Positions 1 to 9,453 are shown, counted from the stretch's first letter. The stretch is 64,000 bases of DNA from Arthrobacter sp. B2a2-09 (GCF_027587375.1 NZ_JAMXIC010000023.1:1-64000); one strand, 5' to 3'. Program-made: numbers and translations. The notes: generated by a model not told the origin, from the letters alone.

Positions 1-939
1 GCGAGCAGTGTCCGGGCCCAGCCGGCGGGGACGATGCCGTAGCCGGGGAGGCGGGCGGGTTCACTGTCGCCCTGGAAGAGGGTGCGGTCGGTCATGACGA
101 GCTGGATCTCGACGCCGCTGATGCCTCCCGGGGTGCCTGTGGTGCGTTCGACCAGGGTGTCGGCCATGATCTGGCCCCGGGTCCGAGTCTCTCCGGCGTT
201 GCGGAGGGTGTCGGCGTGCCGGGTCAGGGCCGTGTGCACGGCGACGCCTTGGGCGACGGGAAGGAGCGCGGTCAGGTAGGTCATGGTGTCAGGGGCCGGG
301 CGCAGGCTGACGTGCCGTTCGGTGGCGGCGTGGCTGGCACGTTGCGTGACGGAGCGGGGGTCCCGCCGGTAGGCCGCGGCCCGGGCGGCGGAGATGATGG
401 CCTTGTCTCCGGCGCCGTCGAAGGTCCCGGTGTCGGCGGCGAGTTCCTCGTCCACTGCGCAGCGGTCTTCGGCGCTCAGGCAGGCTGTTTCCTTCACGAG
501 CAGGGTCGCTCGCCATTCGTTGAGCTGTCCGGTGTCCAAGGCGGCGAGGGTGTGGGGCATCTCCGTCACCAGGGCATTCGCAAGGCCCGGGAACCGGGAT
601 CCTCGAGCAGGGGACTCCCGCCGCGCCAGCGCCACCTGCGCCGCGCCCCTGCTCGTCGGCGGGGACGCCCAGATCAGCCTGGGCACTGCGCTGTGCCGCA
701 TCGAACGCCACAGTGATCCTCGCCTGCGCAGCCGCGGCCGCCGACTTCAAATCCTCCAAATCCCGCAACTGATCAATCAGATCGGCGCTGCCAATACCGG
801 GCCGAAGAGAGCCCACCGCATCGACCAGGTCCCGTAGACAGGCATCCGGCAACTGGGAGCACGGAACGGCAGCATCAGGAGCCGCGCCGCTAACTAGCGC
901 GCCCGCTCCGACCACCTGTATTCCCTGAATGCCTTCCAT
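1..939 (-). pseudogene. DUF222/13E12-type HNH endonuclease, frameshifted and cut by the window edge
   Basis: The ATG at 939 has a GAGAGG ribosome site. The first ~95 codons read as the N-terminus of the actinobacterial DUF222 family, with a helical segment around DLKSAAAAAQARITVAFDAA. Near position 635-660 the family-like reading moves to another frame and then stays open to base 1, giving segments such as RFPGLANALVTEMPHTLAAL and VSLRPAPDTMTYLTALLPVA. A small deletion after the GRG codons is the simplest explanation. The C-terminal HNH motif would lie beyond the left edge. These genes are multicopy in Arthrobacter and related genera, and inactive copies are common. The downstream half could still be translated from an internal start, so loss of function is likely but not certain. 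Confidence 0.7.
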
Positions 940-968
940 AAGAAAAGCCTCTCAGAGGGCTCTGACAA

Positions 969-999
969 TTTAGGCCCGGGGAGCCCCTCCCTGCCTAAA
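969..999. promoter_or_regulatory. Inverted repeat in the gap before the sulfonate operon
   Basis: Seven-base arms (TTTAGGC and GCCTAAA) enclose a GC-rich centre that can pair further. The site lies just upstream of the DUF222 start and within the 386-bp gap before the ABC operon. It could be an operator or a hairpin. The remaining gap (1000-1325) shows only C/G-rich runs and no convincing gene. Confidence 0.35.
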
Positions 1000-1325
1000 A
1001 ATCCGGAAAATCACCCGGACATTTTGGGACGGCAATCCAAAGCCCAACAGATCCTCGCCTTCACAGCTGACCGCGGCCTCCGGACACGAACGGACGCATC
1101 GCTTCACCGAGCTCAACCCAGCGACACGAAGCGAATTGTGTCCTTGCATTGCCCGGAGTTGCGCGGGCATTTCGCCGGATTTCGCCCGGTTTCCCGGCGT
1201 TTCCGGGCGTTACTGCCGGGCTTCCCCTGACCAGTGGACATGCGCTTACATCGTTCCCACCGGCAGTTCGATCTACCCCAGAGAGTCCGGTCCCAACGAA
1301 ATCCATTCCCCAGAAAGTAGCCCCC

Positions 1326-2375
1326 ATGAAACTGCACCAGCCCCTGCTAGGCGTCGCGGCCGCCGTCGTACTTGCCCTGACGGTGACCGGCTGCGGCGGC
1401 AATGCCCAAGCGGGAGACCAACAGGCAGCAGGCCAAACGGAGGTCAAGGAGCTCCGCTACCAAGGCTCGGCCAACAACGTCGGCCTCCCCGAACTGGCAG
1501 CGGACCTCGGATACCTCGGAGACATCAAACTCAACTGGGTAGGCAACACCACCAGCGGCCCGCAGGACATCCAGTCGGCGGCCACCAACCAGACCGACTT
1601 CGGCGGAGCGTTCGCCGGGGCAGTGGTGAAGCTGATCGAGGCAGGGGCTCCGGTGACCGCCGTCGTGAACTACTACGGCGAAGACGCCAAAACCTTCAAC
1701 GGTTTCTACGTCAAGGCAGACAGTTCCATCAAAACCGCGAGAGACCTCATCGGCAAGAAGATCGCGGTCAATACCTTGGGCGCGCATTCCGAAGCCGTCA
1801 TCAACACCTACCTCAGCAAAAACGGCCTCAGCCAGGATGAAATCAAGCAAGTACAACTGGTAGTGCTCGCCCCCAACGACACGGAAGAAGCCGTGCGCCG
1901 CGGGCAGGTGGATGTCGGAAGCCTGGGCGGGGTCCTGCAGGACCATGCCGTTGCCGCCGGTGGACTGCGCTCACTCTTCAACGACTATGAACTCTTCGGC
2001 ACCTTCGCCGGTGGACAGTACGTGCTCCGCAACGACTTCATCGAAAAGAACCCCAACACCGCCCGGACCTTCGCTACGGGCGTGGCCAAGGCCATCAAGT
2101 GGGAGACCGAGACGCCGCGCGACCAAGTGATCGCGCGCTTCAAGAAGATCATCGACGCCCGCGGACGCAATGAGAGCACCGCCAACCTGCAGTACTGGAA
2201 GAGCCCCGGCGTGCCGGACAACGGCGTGATCAAGAACGAGGACTTCACCCGCTGGTCCTCATGGCTGAAGAGCACGGGGATCGTCAAGAACGATCTCACG
2301 CCGTCGAAGTACTACACCAACAAGTTCAACGATCTCGCGTCAAGTACCCCAACCCCAAGCTCGACGAAGGGATAG
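1326..2375 (+). CDS. Sulfonate/nitrate/taurine-type ABC transporter substrate-binding lipoprotein
   Basis: This 349-residue protein begins with a lipoprotein signal peptide whose lipobox LTVTGC ends at Cys 21-22. It continues as an NMT1/SsuA-type periplasmic-binding fold, with motifs such as IAVNTLGAHSEAVINTYL and an ANDTEEAVRRGQVDVG-like stretch. The ATG at 1326 was chosen because it starts the signal peptide; the longer reading upstream is non-natural sequence. It is followed after 2 bp by the ATPase, then by the permease and a TauD-like dioxygenase. That context indicates uptake of an organosulfur compound such as an alkylsulfonate or taurine. The substrate itself cannot be read from sequence. 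Confidence 0.85.
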   Translation: MKLHQPLLGVAAAVVLALTVTGCGGNAQAGDQQAAGQTEVKELRYQGSANNVGLPELAADLGYLGDIKLNWVGNTTSGPQDIQSAATNQTDFGGAFAGAVVKLIEAGAPVTAVVNYYGEDAKTFNGFYVKADSSIKTARDLIGKKIAVNTLGAHSEAVINTYLSKNGLSQDEIKQVQLVVLAPNDTEEAVRRGQVDVGSLGGVLQDHAVAAGGLRSLFNDYELFGTFAGGQYVLRNDFIEKNPNTARTFATGVAKAIKWETETPRDQVIARFKKIIDARGRNESTANLQYWKSPGVPDNGVIKNEDFTRWSSWLKSTGIVKNDLTPSKYYTNKFNDLASSTPTPSSTKG

Positions 2376-2377
2376 TG

Positions 2378-3310
2378 ATGACCGCCAAAATCAGCCTCCG
2401 CGATGTCACCAAGCAATTCACCGTCCGCCCCGGCAAGGGCTCCAAAGCCTCCACGGCTGGCACGGCTGGCACGTCCGGCGCGAAAGAGCCCACCACGCTG
2501 ACTGCCCTTGACTCCTTGAGCCTCGACGTGCACGACGGCGAGTTCCTCACCTTGGTGGGGCCCAGCGGTTCCGGCAAGACCACCTTGTTGGACCTCCTGG
2601 CTGGCCTGTCCACGCCCACCTCCGGCGAGGTATTGGTGGACGGCCAGCCTGTGACGGGACCCGGGAAGGACCGTGCCGTGGTTTTCCAGCAGTACGCTTT
2701 GTTTCCCTGGCGAACGGCATCGGCCAACGTGTCGATCGGGCTCGAAGGCAGGGGAACCGACGGGCGCAAGCTCAACCGCCGCGAACGTGCCGCCAAGGCA
2801 AGCGAATACCTCAAACTGGTTGGCTTGGCCGGCTTCGAGGACCGTTTCCCGCATGAGCTCTCGGGTGGCATGAAACAGCGAGTGGCCATTGCCCGGAGCC
2901 TCGCCTACGAGCCCGATGTGCTCCTCATGGATGAACCCTTCGCCGCTTTGGACGCCCAGACCCGTGAACAACTCCAGGACGAGCTCCTGCGGATCTGGCG
3001 GGCCACGGGCAAGACGATCGTGTTCATCACCCACGGCATCGACGAGGCCGTGTACCTGGGGCAGCGCGTCGCCGTCCTCAGCGCGCGGCCCGGGCGGCTC
3101 AAGGAAATCGTGGACGTTGACATCCCGGACCGCGACGGCGAGGACGACATCCGCTCGCATCCCGCCTTCGTCGAACAACGGCACAAGGTGTGGACCTTGT
3201 TGCACGACGAAGTCCGCCTGGCCCAGGACGCCGGCCACCGCAAGATCCTGCCGGACGGCACGGCCCCGGATGAAGTCCCGGGGACAACTCTTGAAAGGAG
3301 CGCAGCCTAA
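2378..3310 (+). CDS. ABC transporter ATP-binding protein, SsuB/TauB type
   Basis: This 310-residue cytoplasmic ATPase has a Walker A motif (GPSGSGKTT, about residue 60), a Q-loop (VVFQQYALFPW), the signature LSGGMKQR, Walker B (VLLMDEPFAALD) and the switch histidine in VFITHGIDEA. The insert of small residues near the N-terminus (residues 20-38) is unusual but in frame. The start at 2378 lies 2 bp after the binding-protein stop. The stop overlaps the permease start by one base (TAATG), so the three genes are translationally coupled. Confidence 0.9.
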   Translation: MTAKISLRDVTKQFTVRPGKGSKASTAGTAGTSGAKEPTTLTALDSLSLDVHDGEFLTLVGPSGSGKTTLLDLLAGLSTPTSGEVLVDGQPVTGPGKDRAVVFQQYALFPWRTASANVSIGLEGRGTDGRKLNRRERAAKASEYLKLVGLAGFEDRFPHELSGGMKQRVAIARSLAYEPDVLLMDEPFAALDAQTREQLQDELLRIWRATGKTIVFITHGIDEAVYLGQRVAVLSARPGRLKEIVDVDIPDRDGEDDIRSHPAFVEQRHKVWTLLHDEVRLAQDAGHRKILPDGTAPDEVPGTTLERSAA

Positions 3311-4218
3311 TGACCACAACACTTGCGCAACAGCCCGCGGCGAGCGCCGCGCTCAAGCAAGCTCCCGCCGTCGGGCACTCTGGTCCAGCGGAGGCGGGGC
3401 GCCGGAGCACGACGGCGATACTCGCCTTTTTGCGGACAGCCGCCGCCAGCGCCGGTTCCGGCCTGTGGAAGGCCGCCGGGATCATCGCTTTCCTGGCACT
3501 CTGGGAACTCGGGCCGACGTATCTGGCCAGCCCGTCAACCCGGGTCTTCCTGCCGCCCTTGCACGAGGTCCTGGCAGCGTGGGGCAAGCTGTTCGAATCC
3601 GGATCCATCCAGACGCACTTGGCCGCGAGCCTCACCCGTTCGGTCTCGGGATTCGGCGCGGCCCTCGTGGCTGGCGTATCCCTCGGTTTGCTGATCGCCT
3701 GGTATGGGCGGCTCAATGCCGTCCTCAATCCGCTGCTGGAACTGTTCCGCAACACTGCCGCGCTTGCCCTGCTGCCCGTCTTCACGCTGCTGCTGGGGAT
3801 CGGCGAGGAGTCCAAGATCAGCATCGTGGCGTATGCGGCGTTCTTTCCCGTGTTGCTGAACACGATCGCGGGTGTGAAGACCGTGGATCCGTTGCTAATC
3901 CGGGCCGCGAAATCGCTCGGCCTCTCGAGCCTTGCACTGTTCCGGAAGGTGATCCTGCCCTCCGCGGTGCCCACCATTTTCACGGGTATCCGCATGGCCG
4001 GCACGGCCTCCATTTTGGTGTTGATCGCCGCGGAAATGGTGGGGGCGAAGGCCGGGCTCGGCTACCTCATCGTGAACGCCCAGAGCAGCTTCCTTATCCC
4101 GGACATGTACGCCGGCATTCTCACGGTGTCCCTTTTGGGCTTGGCCGTGAACTTCCTCCTTGTAGCCCTGGAGCGGCATTTCTCCCGCTGGCGGACCGCC
4201 GTCGGGTCCGGGTCCTGA
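3310..4218 (+). CDS. ABC transporter permease, SsuC/TauC type
   Basis: This 302-residue membrane protein has about six transmembrane segments. The BPD-type EAA loop is visible around residues 200-225 (AAKSLGLSSLALFRKVILP). A hydrophilic Ala/Ser/Pro-rich N-terminus of ~50 residues precedes the first segment. Its start overlaps the ATPase stop by one base. With the upstream binding protein and ATPase it completes an organosulfur importer. Confidence 0.88.
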   Translation: MTTTLAQQPAASAALKQAPAVGHSGPAEAGRRSTTAILAFLRTAAASAGSGLWKAAGIIAFLALWELGPTYLASPSTRVFLPPLHEVLAAWGKLFESGSIQTHLAASLTRSVSGFGAALVAGVSLGLLIAWYGRLNAVLNPLLELFRNTAALALLPVFTLLLGIGEESKISIVAYAAFFPVLLNTIAGVKTVDPLLIRAAKSLGLSSLALFRKVILPSAVPTIFTGIRMAGTASILVLIAAEMVGAKAGLGYLIVNAQSSFLIPDMYAGILTVSLLGLAVNFLLVALERHFSRWRTAVGSGS

Positions 4219-4237
4219 CCGTCAATCCATCCATCTA

Positions 4238-4268
4238 GCCACAACTAAGCCACAACTAAGTCACAACA
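4238..4268 (+). repeat. Three tandem 11-bp units upstream of the dioxygenase gene
   Basis: The unit GCCACAACTAA occurs twice and is followed by a third, partly changed copy (GTCACAACAG), immediately before the AAAAGGAA ribosome site of the dioxygenase. The repeat sits in the 64-bp spacer between permease and dioxygenase. It may simply be replication slippage. Confidence 0.7.
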
Positions 4269-4282
4269 GAAAAGGAACAAAA

Positions 4283-5260
4283 ATGTCCGTCATTACCGAA
4301 ACAAAGTTGGAATTCGCCAAGCTCGGATCCCGCATCGGCGCCGAAATCCGCGGCTTCGACCTCAGCGGCGATCTCTCCCCGGAAACTGTGGGGCAGATCC
4401 GGGCGGCGCTCAACGAACACAAGGCCCTCGTTTTCCGGGAGGCCAATATTCTCAGCGACGAGGCCCAGGTGAAATTCGCCAGCCACTTCGGCCCGCTCAC
4501 CACTGCGCATCCGACCGTGGCCTCCGTGGAGGGCGAAGAGAACGTCCTTCCCGTGGACAGCGAGAACGGTTCCGCCAACAATTGGCACACCGACGTCACG
4601 TTCGTGGTCAACCCGCCGCAGGCTTCAACCCTGCGCAGCATCGATCTCCCGACTTATGGAGGCGAAACCCTGATCGCTTCTTCGGCGGGAGCGTACGCGG
4701 ACCTGCCGGACGAGCTCCGGAACTTCGCGGACACGCTATGGGCGATCCACACCAACGACTACGACTACTCGGTGCCGAAGAACCTGGAACATGAGAACGC
4801 CGATGAACGCCGCAAGGAATTCACCCGCATCAAGTTCGAAACCGCCCACCCCGTGGTGCGTGTCCATCCCCTGACCGGCGAGCGCGGATTGTTCATTGGG
4901 GGCTTCGCGCAGCGCCTACGGATCGTGGGGCTGTCCAACACCGAGTCGAAGGACATCATCCGCTTGCTGCAGGCCTACGTCACCCGTCCGGAGAACGTGG
5001 TGCGCGTGAACTGGGAACCGAACCAGCTGGTGCTCTTCGACAACCGCATCACCCAGCACTACGCCCCTGACAACTACGACGGCCAGCCGCGCAAGCTCAA
5101 CCGCGTGACTATCGCCGGCGACATCCCGGTGGGCGTGGACGGCAAGCCGAGCCAGTCGATCCAGGGTGACTCGAGCACCTATTCCCCGACGGTTCCCTCG
5201 CCTCGCAAGCTCGGCCAGGGAACCCTACCGTCGGGGGCCCACGTTGTCGCGCCGCTGTAG
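4283..5260 (+). CDS. TauD/TfdA-family alpha-ketoglutarate-dependent dioxygenase
   Basis: This 325-residue Fe(II)/2-oxoglutarate dioxygenase carries the facial triad: His102 and Asp104 in WHTDVTF, and the distal His259 in RITQHYAPDNY. Arg270 and Arg274 are candidates for binding 2-oxoglutarate. The spacing matches TauD-type enzymes, which hydroxylate taurine or alkylsulfonates to release sulfite. The AAAAGGAAC ribosome site supports the start. Its place behind an SsuABC-type importer supports desulfonation for sulfur supply. TfdA-like substrates such as phenoxyacetates remain possible. Confidence 0.87.
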   Translation: MSVITETKLEFAKLGSRIGAEIRGFDLSGDLSPETVGQIRAALNEHKALVFREANILSDEAQVKFASHFGPLTTAHPTVASVEGEENVLPVDSENGSANNWHTDVTFVVNPPQASTLRSIDLPTYGGETLIASSAGAYADLPDELRNFADTLWAIHTNDYDYSVPKNLEHENADERRKEFTRIKFETAHPVVRVHPLTGERGLFIGGFAQRLRIVGLSNTESKDIIRLLQAYVTRPENVVRVNWEPNQLVLFDNRITQHYAPDNYDGQPRKLNRVTIAGDIPVGVDGKPSQSIQGDSSTYSPTVPSPRKLGQGTLPSGAHVVAPL

Positions 5261-5290
5261 TAGCACGCATGTGTTGCTGTAGCTGCCTCA

Positions 5291-5358
5291 GCCCAACTGA
5301 CTCGCAGTTAATGTCGTTTTCAGGGCTCTAAACGACAACAACTGCGAGTCAGTTGGGC
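5291..5358. repeat. Palindromic repeat family 1, copy 1
   Basis: This is a 68-bp near-perfect hairpin with 19-bp outer arms (GCCCAACTGACTCGCAGTT and its complement) and an inner TGTCGTTTT/AACGACA pairing. It lies between the dioxygenase and the convergent aldo/keto reductase and could act as a bidirectional terminator. The copy at 6352-6417 matches its reverse complement, so the two copies flank the reductase in inverted orientation. Confidence 0.85.
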
Positions 5359-5369
5359 TTTAACGCGCT

Positions 5370-6335
5370 TTAGGGGAGCTTGCTGCCCCGCGCAGCCACC
5401 CACAGGCCATACCACTCGGCCCGCGTCATGGCTGCGGCAACGGCGGCCGCATCCGCGCAGGCAGCGATCCGCGCCGGGTTGGAACTTCCGAGCACCGGGG
5501 AAATACGGGCCGGATGCTTCATGAGCCACCCCAACAACACGGCCTCAGGAGTGACACCCTTCTCTTCCGCGAGCTGGGCGACCAACGCGGCAGTCGCAGT
5601 GTCGGCGGCGGTGGAGGAATCCGGCGTCGAGCCCGTGTACCGGCCCTGGGCGAGGGAACCGTAGGCCTGCAGCTCAATCCCCTGGCCGACGCAGTGTTCC
5701 AAAGTGCCGTGCGGGAAACTGTAGCCGAGGGCGTCGTCGTGGTTGACCAGGACAGTGCTCTCAAGCCAGGCCCGCCGGTGCAGGCTCATTTCCAGCTGGT
5801 TGGCCACGATCGGCACCTCCAGCTGGTCCTGCAGGAAAGCGATCTGCGCGCCGGACATGTTGGACACGCCCAATTGCCGCACTTTGCCTTCCGCCATGAG
5901 CTGCCCGACGGCGGTCGCCACCTCTGCGGGTTCCATCAGGGGGTCGGGGCGGTGGAGCAGCAGCACGTCGACGTAGTCGGTCCTGAGCCGTTCCAGGCTT
6001 CCATTGACCCGTTCCAGGATGGCGTCCTTGCTGAGGTCGTAGTGCCCTTCAACTCCGGGCTGGCCGAGCCGGATTCCGCACTTGGTCTGGAGCTGGATTT
6101 TTTCCCGCAGCCCTGGCGTCCCGGCAAGGACTTCGCCGAATACGGCCTCGGACTTGCCGCTGCGGTAGATGTCGGCGTGGTCGAACAGGGCGATCCCGAT
6201 GCCCATGGCGGCTTCGATCGCGGCCGCGGCCTGCTCAACTTCGGCAGCCCCGTATTCGCTGCCCTCCCAAGGACCTCCCAGGCCCATGCAGCCATAGATG
6301 AGCCGACCAGGGGCTGTTTCACTCTTTGCAGTCAT
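5370..6335 (-). CDS. Aldo/keto reductase
   Basis: This 321-residue NADPH-dependent oxidoreductase shows the AKR tetrad: Asp52 and Tyr57 (FDHADIYRSG), Lys85 (QTKCG) and His128 (LLLHRP). Cofactor-binding segments GVSNMSG and LGSSNPARI follow. It resembles the YdhF-like subgroup, whose substrates are poorly defined. Palindromic repeats of one family lie 11 bp beyond its stop and 16 bp upstream of its start, so it sits alone as a one-gene unit. Confidence 0.85.
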   Translation of the reverse strand: MTAKSETAPGRLIYGCMGLGGPWEGSEYGAAEVEQAAAAIEAAMGIGIALFDHADIYRSGKSEAVFGEVLAGTPGLREKIQLQTKCGIRLGQPGVEGHYDLSKDAILERVNGSLERLRTDYVDVLLLHRPDPLMEPAEVATAVGQLMAEGKVRQLGVSNMSGAQIAFLQDQLEVPIVANQLEMSLHRRAWLESTVLVNHDDALGYSFPHGTLEHCVGQGIELQAYGSLAQGRYTGSTPDSSTAADTATAALVAQLAEEKGVTPEAVLLGWLMKHPARISPVLGSSNPARIAACADAAAVAAAMTRAEWYGLWVAARGSKLP

Positions 6336-6351
6336 TTTCCAACTCTTTCAT

Positions 6352-6417
6352 CCCAACTAACTCGCAGTTGTTGTCGTTTACAGCCTTCAAAACGACATTA
6401 ACTGCGAGTCAGTTGGG
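6352..6417. repeat. Palindromic repeat family 1, copy 2 (inverted)
   Basis: This 66-bp hairpin has outer arms CCCAACTAACTCGCAGTT and AACTGCGAGTCAGTTGGG (one mismatch). The asymmetric inner bases (TTGTTGTCG left, CGACATTAA right) show that it is the reverse complement of the copy at 5291-5358, with only a few differences in the loop. It lies in the promoter region of the aldo/keto reductase. Confidence 0.85.
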
Positions 6418-6444
6418 TCAGGGGTTACGGCCCTTAACTGGGGA

Positions 6445-8139
6445 CTAGACGATCCAGGCCGTCGTGTTTGCCGGGAGCTTGCCGGCGTCGAGCGGTGCGC
6501 TGCTCACGACGACGGTGCCTTCCGGAAGTGCCACCGGCCCGGCGCCGAAGTTCGTCACCGACTGCCAGCCGTTGGGCCGTGCGAAGTGCAGCACGGACTC
6601 GTCGCTGGAGGGGATCCATTCAAGGTCCTCGGCCGCCCGCAGTTCCGAACGCAGGTCCAGGGCCTTGCGGTACAGCTCCAGCGTGGAGCCGGAAACGTTC
6701 TCCTGCGCCTCCACGGCGTAGCCCGCGAACCATTCAGGCTGCGGCAGGTGGGCATGTCCGTCACCGAAGCCGAAGGAGCTTCCATCCGAAGTCCACGGCA
6801 GCGGGACACGGCAACCGTCGCGGCCCACGTCCACGCCCGGGTTGCGGAAGAACGCCGGGTCCTGGCGCTCGCTGTCCACGATGTCGCCGACTTCCTGCAG
6901 GCCAAGTTCTTCGCCCTGGTAAAGGTACGCAGAGCCGGGCAGGGCGAACATCAACAGCGACGCTGCGCGGGCACGGCGCAAGCCGAGCTCGGCGTCGACG
7001 TCGGCGGCCAAACCGCCGTCGAGCAGCCATGCCTTGCCGTCCTGGCCCTCGCCGTCGACGCCCACGCATTGGGGCAAGCCGTAGCGGGTGGCATGCCGGA
7101 CAACATCGTGGTTGGAGAACACCCAGGTGGAGGAGGCGCCGGACGCTGCCGCCTCGGCAAGGTTCTTGGTGATGATGGCGCGGAACTGGCCGGCGTCGAA
7201 ATCGGCCTTGAGGAGGTCGAAGTTAAAGGCCTGGCCCAAGCCTTCCGGGCTGGCATAGCGGGCGCGGCGGTCCGCATGCACCCAGGCCTCGGCGACGGCG
7301 GTGCGCGGCGGGTTGTACTCATTGAAGACCTTGCGCCACTCGGCATAAACCTCATGTACCTCGTCCCGGTCCCAGAAGGGGTGGGCGCCCAGGGCGTTGT
7401 CGCCTTCCTTGGGCAGTTCGGCCTTTGACGGCAACACCTCTGGCAGGTCCTTCGTCAGGGCATGCGCGACGTCGATGCGGAAGCCGTCCACGCCGCGGTC
7501 GGACCAGAAGCGCAGGGTCTTCAGGAAGTCCTCGCGAACCTCCGGGTTGTCCCAGTTGAAGTCCGGCTGCTCCCTGGTGAAGATGTGCATGTACCACTGC
7601 CCCGGGGTACCGTCCGGTTCGGTGATACGTTCCCAGGCCGGGCCGCCGAAGACCGAGTCCCAGTCCGCCGGGGGCAGTTCGCCGTTCTCGCCCAGGCCGT
7701 CGCGGAAGATGTAGCGTTCACGGGCTGCCGATCCCTTCGGGGAGGCCAGCGCCTCCTTGAACCATTCGTGCCGGTCCGAGGAGTGGTTCGGGACGATGTC
7801 CGCGATCAACTTGATGCCCGCAGCGTGCAGGGCGGCCGCCATCTCATCGAAGTCGGCCAGGGTGCCCAGCTTGGGGTCAACGTTGCGGTAGTCATCGACG
7901 TCGTAGCCACCGTCAGCAAGAGCCGAGGGGTAGAACGGGCTCAACCAGACTGCGTCAATGCCGAGGGACTTCAAGTACGGAACCTTGGCGGTAATGCCCT
8001 TGATGTCGCCCAGGCCGTCGCCGTTCGCATCGGAGAAACTGCGCGGGTAGATCTGGTAGACAGCCGCTTGGCGCCACCAGTTGGGATCGGCCATGCGCTC
8101 GGAGTCGGTGTGAGTTGCCATGGTGGCGGTGGAGGACAA
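6445..8139 (-). CDS. GH13 alpha-glucosidase (oligo-1,6-glucosidase-like)
   Basis: This cytoplasmic alpha-amylase-superfamily glycosidase of 564 residues carries the nucleophile Asp223 in GFRIDVAH, the acid/base Glu284 in AVAEAWVHAD and the transition-state Asp345 in FSNHDV. Region I is visible as ADIVPNHSS. These features fit enzymes that cleave maltose, isomaltose, sucrose or trehalulose-type sugars. Translation can start at TTG 8139 (AGGA six bases upstream) or at ATG 8121, which has no clear ribosome site. It is divergent from a ROK regulator, and a perfect palindrome lies between the two genes, suggesting sugar-responsive repression. Confidence 0.88.
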   Translation of the reverse strand: MSSTATMATHTDSERMADPNWWRQAAVYQIYPRSFSDANGDGLGDIKGITAKVPYLKSLGIDAVWLSPFYPSALADGGYDVDDYRNVDPKLGTLADFDEMAAALHAAGIKLIADIVPNHSSDRHEWFKEALASPKGSAARERYIFRDGLGENGELPPADWDSVFGGPAWERITEPDGTPGQWYMHIFTREQPDFNWDNPEVREDFLKTLRFWSDRGVDGFRIDVAHALTKDLPEVLPSKAELPKEGDNALGAHPFWDRDEVHEVYAEWRKVFNEYNPPRTAVAEAWVHADRRARYASPEGLGQAFNFDLLKADFDAGQFRAIITKNLAEAAASGASSTWVFSNHDVVRHATRYGLPQCVGVDGEGQDGKAWLLDGGLAADVDAELGLRRARAASLLMFALPGSAYLYQGEELGLQEVGDIVDSERQDPAFFRNPGVDVGRDGCRVPLPWTSDGSSFGFGDGHAHLPQPEWFAGYAVEAQENVSGSTLELYRKALDLRSELRAAEDLEWIPSSDESVLHFARPNGWQSVTNFGAGPVALPEGTVVVSSAPLDAGKLPANTTAWIV

Positions 8140-8183
8140 GGGGAATCCTGTTCTGTGTCGGCGCTGCGATGGATGGGACGTTT

Positions 8184-8198
8184 ATTTAGAATCTAAAT
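8184..8198. promoter_or_regulatory. Perfect 15-bp palindrome between glucosidase and ROK regulator
   Basis: The sequence ATTTAGAATCTAAAT (7+1+7) is the only AT-rich patch in this divergent spacer. It is well placed to cover one or both promoters. A ROK-type repressor encoded next door is the natural candidate to bind it; that link is inference. Confidence 0.7.
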
Positions 8199-8247
8199 TT
8201 AGTACCTCAAGTATTATGTGACGCATACCTACAGGAGGTCAACAGCC

Positions 8248-9453
8248 ATGCCTGATATCGCGACTGCCACTCCGCAGATGCTCCGGCGGGTCAACGCGGC
8301 CACCGTGCTCGGAGCCATCCGTTCCTCCAACGCCGTGACCGTTTCGGAGCTGATGGACGCCACCGGCCTGACCCGTGCCACCACCATTTCCGTGTGCGAA
8401 GACCTCATGGCCCGGGGCTGGATCCGCGAGCTGGAAAACCAGCGCGATTTCGGCACGTACCAGAAGGGCCGCCCCGCCCGGCGCTTCGAGCTCGACGAAA
8501 GTGCCGGCTGCGTCGTGGGGATCGACGTCGGCGTCCTCAAGACCACCGTGGTGGTGGCCGATCTGCGCGGCACAACCATTGGACGGGCCAGCGAGCCATT
8601 CCGCGGCAGGGAGATCGAAGCGGAGGAACGGATCCGCGTTATCAGCCAGACCGCGCTGCTCGCCCTCGAGGCTGCCGGAGCGGCACCGGACAAAGTACTT
8701 GCAGTGACGGTTGGGCTTGCGGCCCCAGTGGGCCGCGACGGAAATATCCTCGTCAGCCAGCCGTTTTGGAGCCTGTTCGACGTCGGGCTGAAGAAGGCCC
8801 TGCACGATCTGCACGGCTGGTCGGTACTGCTGGAGAACGACGCCAACCTGGCAGCGTTAGGCGAATGTTGGCGCGGCGCCGGAAGCGGCGTCCAGGACCT
8901 GGCCGTGCTCCTGGCCGGCGAGCGTTTTGGTGCGGGCCTTGTGGAGTCGGGCCGGTTGCTCCACGGCAGCCGTGGTGGCGCGGGCGAAATGGCCTATCTG
9001 GACATGGTGGAAGGAGTCGGCTCCCCCGACGGCCTCGCCGCGTTGGCCAGATTGTGGGCAGCGGAAGCCCTGGCGGGAAATTCGAAAACGACTCTGAGGA
9101 CCGCGGCCGCGCCGGGTCGCGAGGTCACTGCACAACACGTCTTCGCTGCCGCTGCCCAGGGTGACAGGGTAGCGCTGGAAATCCTGGACCGGCTTTCGGA
9201 CCGGCTGGCCCGGGTGGTCTCCACCATGGCCATCATGCTCAACCCCGAGCTCGTGGTGATCGGCGGCGCGGTGGCAGATTCGGCGTCGGCCCTTCTTGAA
9301 CCGACTGCACTGAAGCTGGCTAGCTACACAGCTACTCCCCCGCGGTTGGCAGCGTCCCCCTTGGGCGATGCGATTGTGGGCATCGGCGCGGTGCGCCACG
9401 CCTTGGACCGGGTGGAGAAGAACTCCTTGGATCTGGTGTTGCGGCGCGCCTAG
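8248..9453 (+). CDS. ROK-family transcriptional regulator
   Basis: This 401-residue protein has an N-terminal winged helix-turn-helix (residues ~15-70, SNAVTVSELMDATGLTRATT) followed by a ROK/sugar-kinase-like domain with DxGxxKT-type (GIDVGVLKTTVV) and ENDANLAALGE motifs. The canonical CxCGxxGCxE zinc site is not evident, which is common among actinobacterial regulators. The ATG at 8248 has a strong AGGAGG ribosome site. It probably controls the divergent glucosidase through the palindrome between them. Confidence 0.87.
   Translation: MPDIATATPQMLRRVNAATVLGAIRSSNAVTVSELMDATGLTRATTISVCEDLMARGWIRELENQRDFGTYQKGRPARRFELDESAGCVVGIDVGVLKTTVVVADLRGTTIGRASEPFRGREIEAEERIRVISQTALLALEAAGAAPDKVLAVTVGLAAPVGRDGNILVSQPFWSLFDVGLKKALHDLHGWSVLLENDANLAALGECWRGAGSGVQDLAVLLAGERFGAGLVESGRLLHGSRGGAGEMAYLDMVEGVGSPDGLAALARLWAAEALAGNSKTTLRTAAAPGREVTAQHVFAAAAQGDRVALEILDRLSDRLARVVSTMAIMLNPELVVIGGAVADSASALLEPTALKLASYTATPPRLAASPLGDAIVGIGAVRHALDRVEKNSLDLVLRRA

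Noticed and set aside
1024..1447. Several short frames upstream of the sulfonate operon
   Set aside because: They overlap one another and the signal peptide region in wrong frames, with Arg/Pro-rich nonsense composition.
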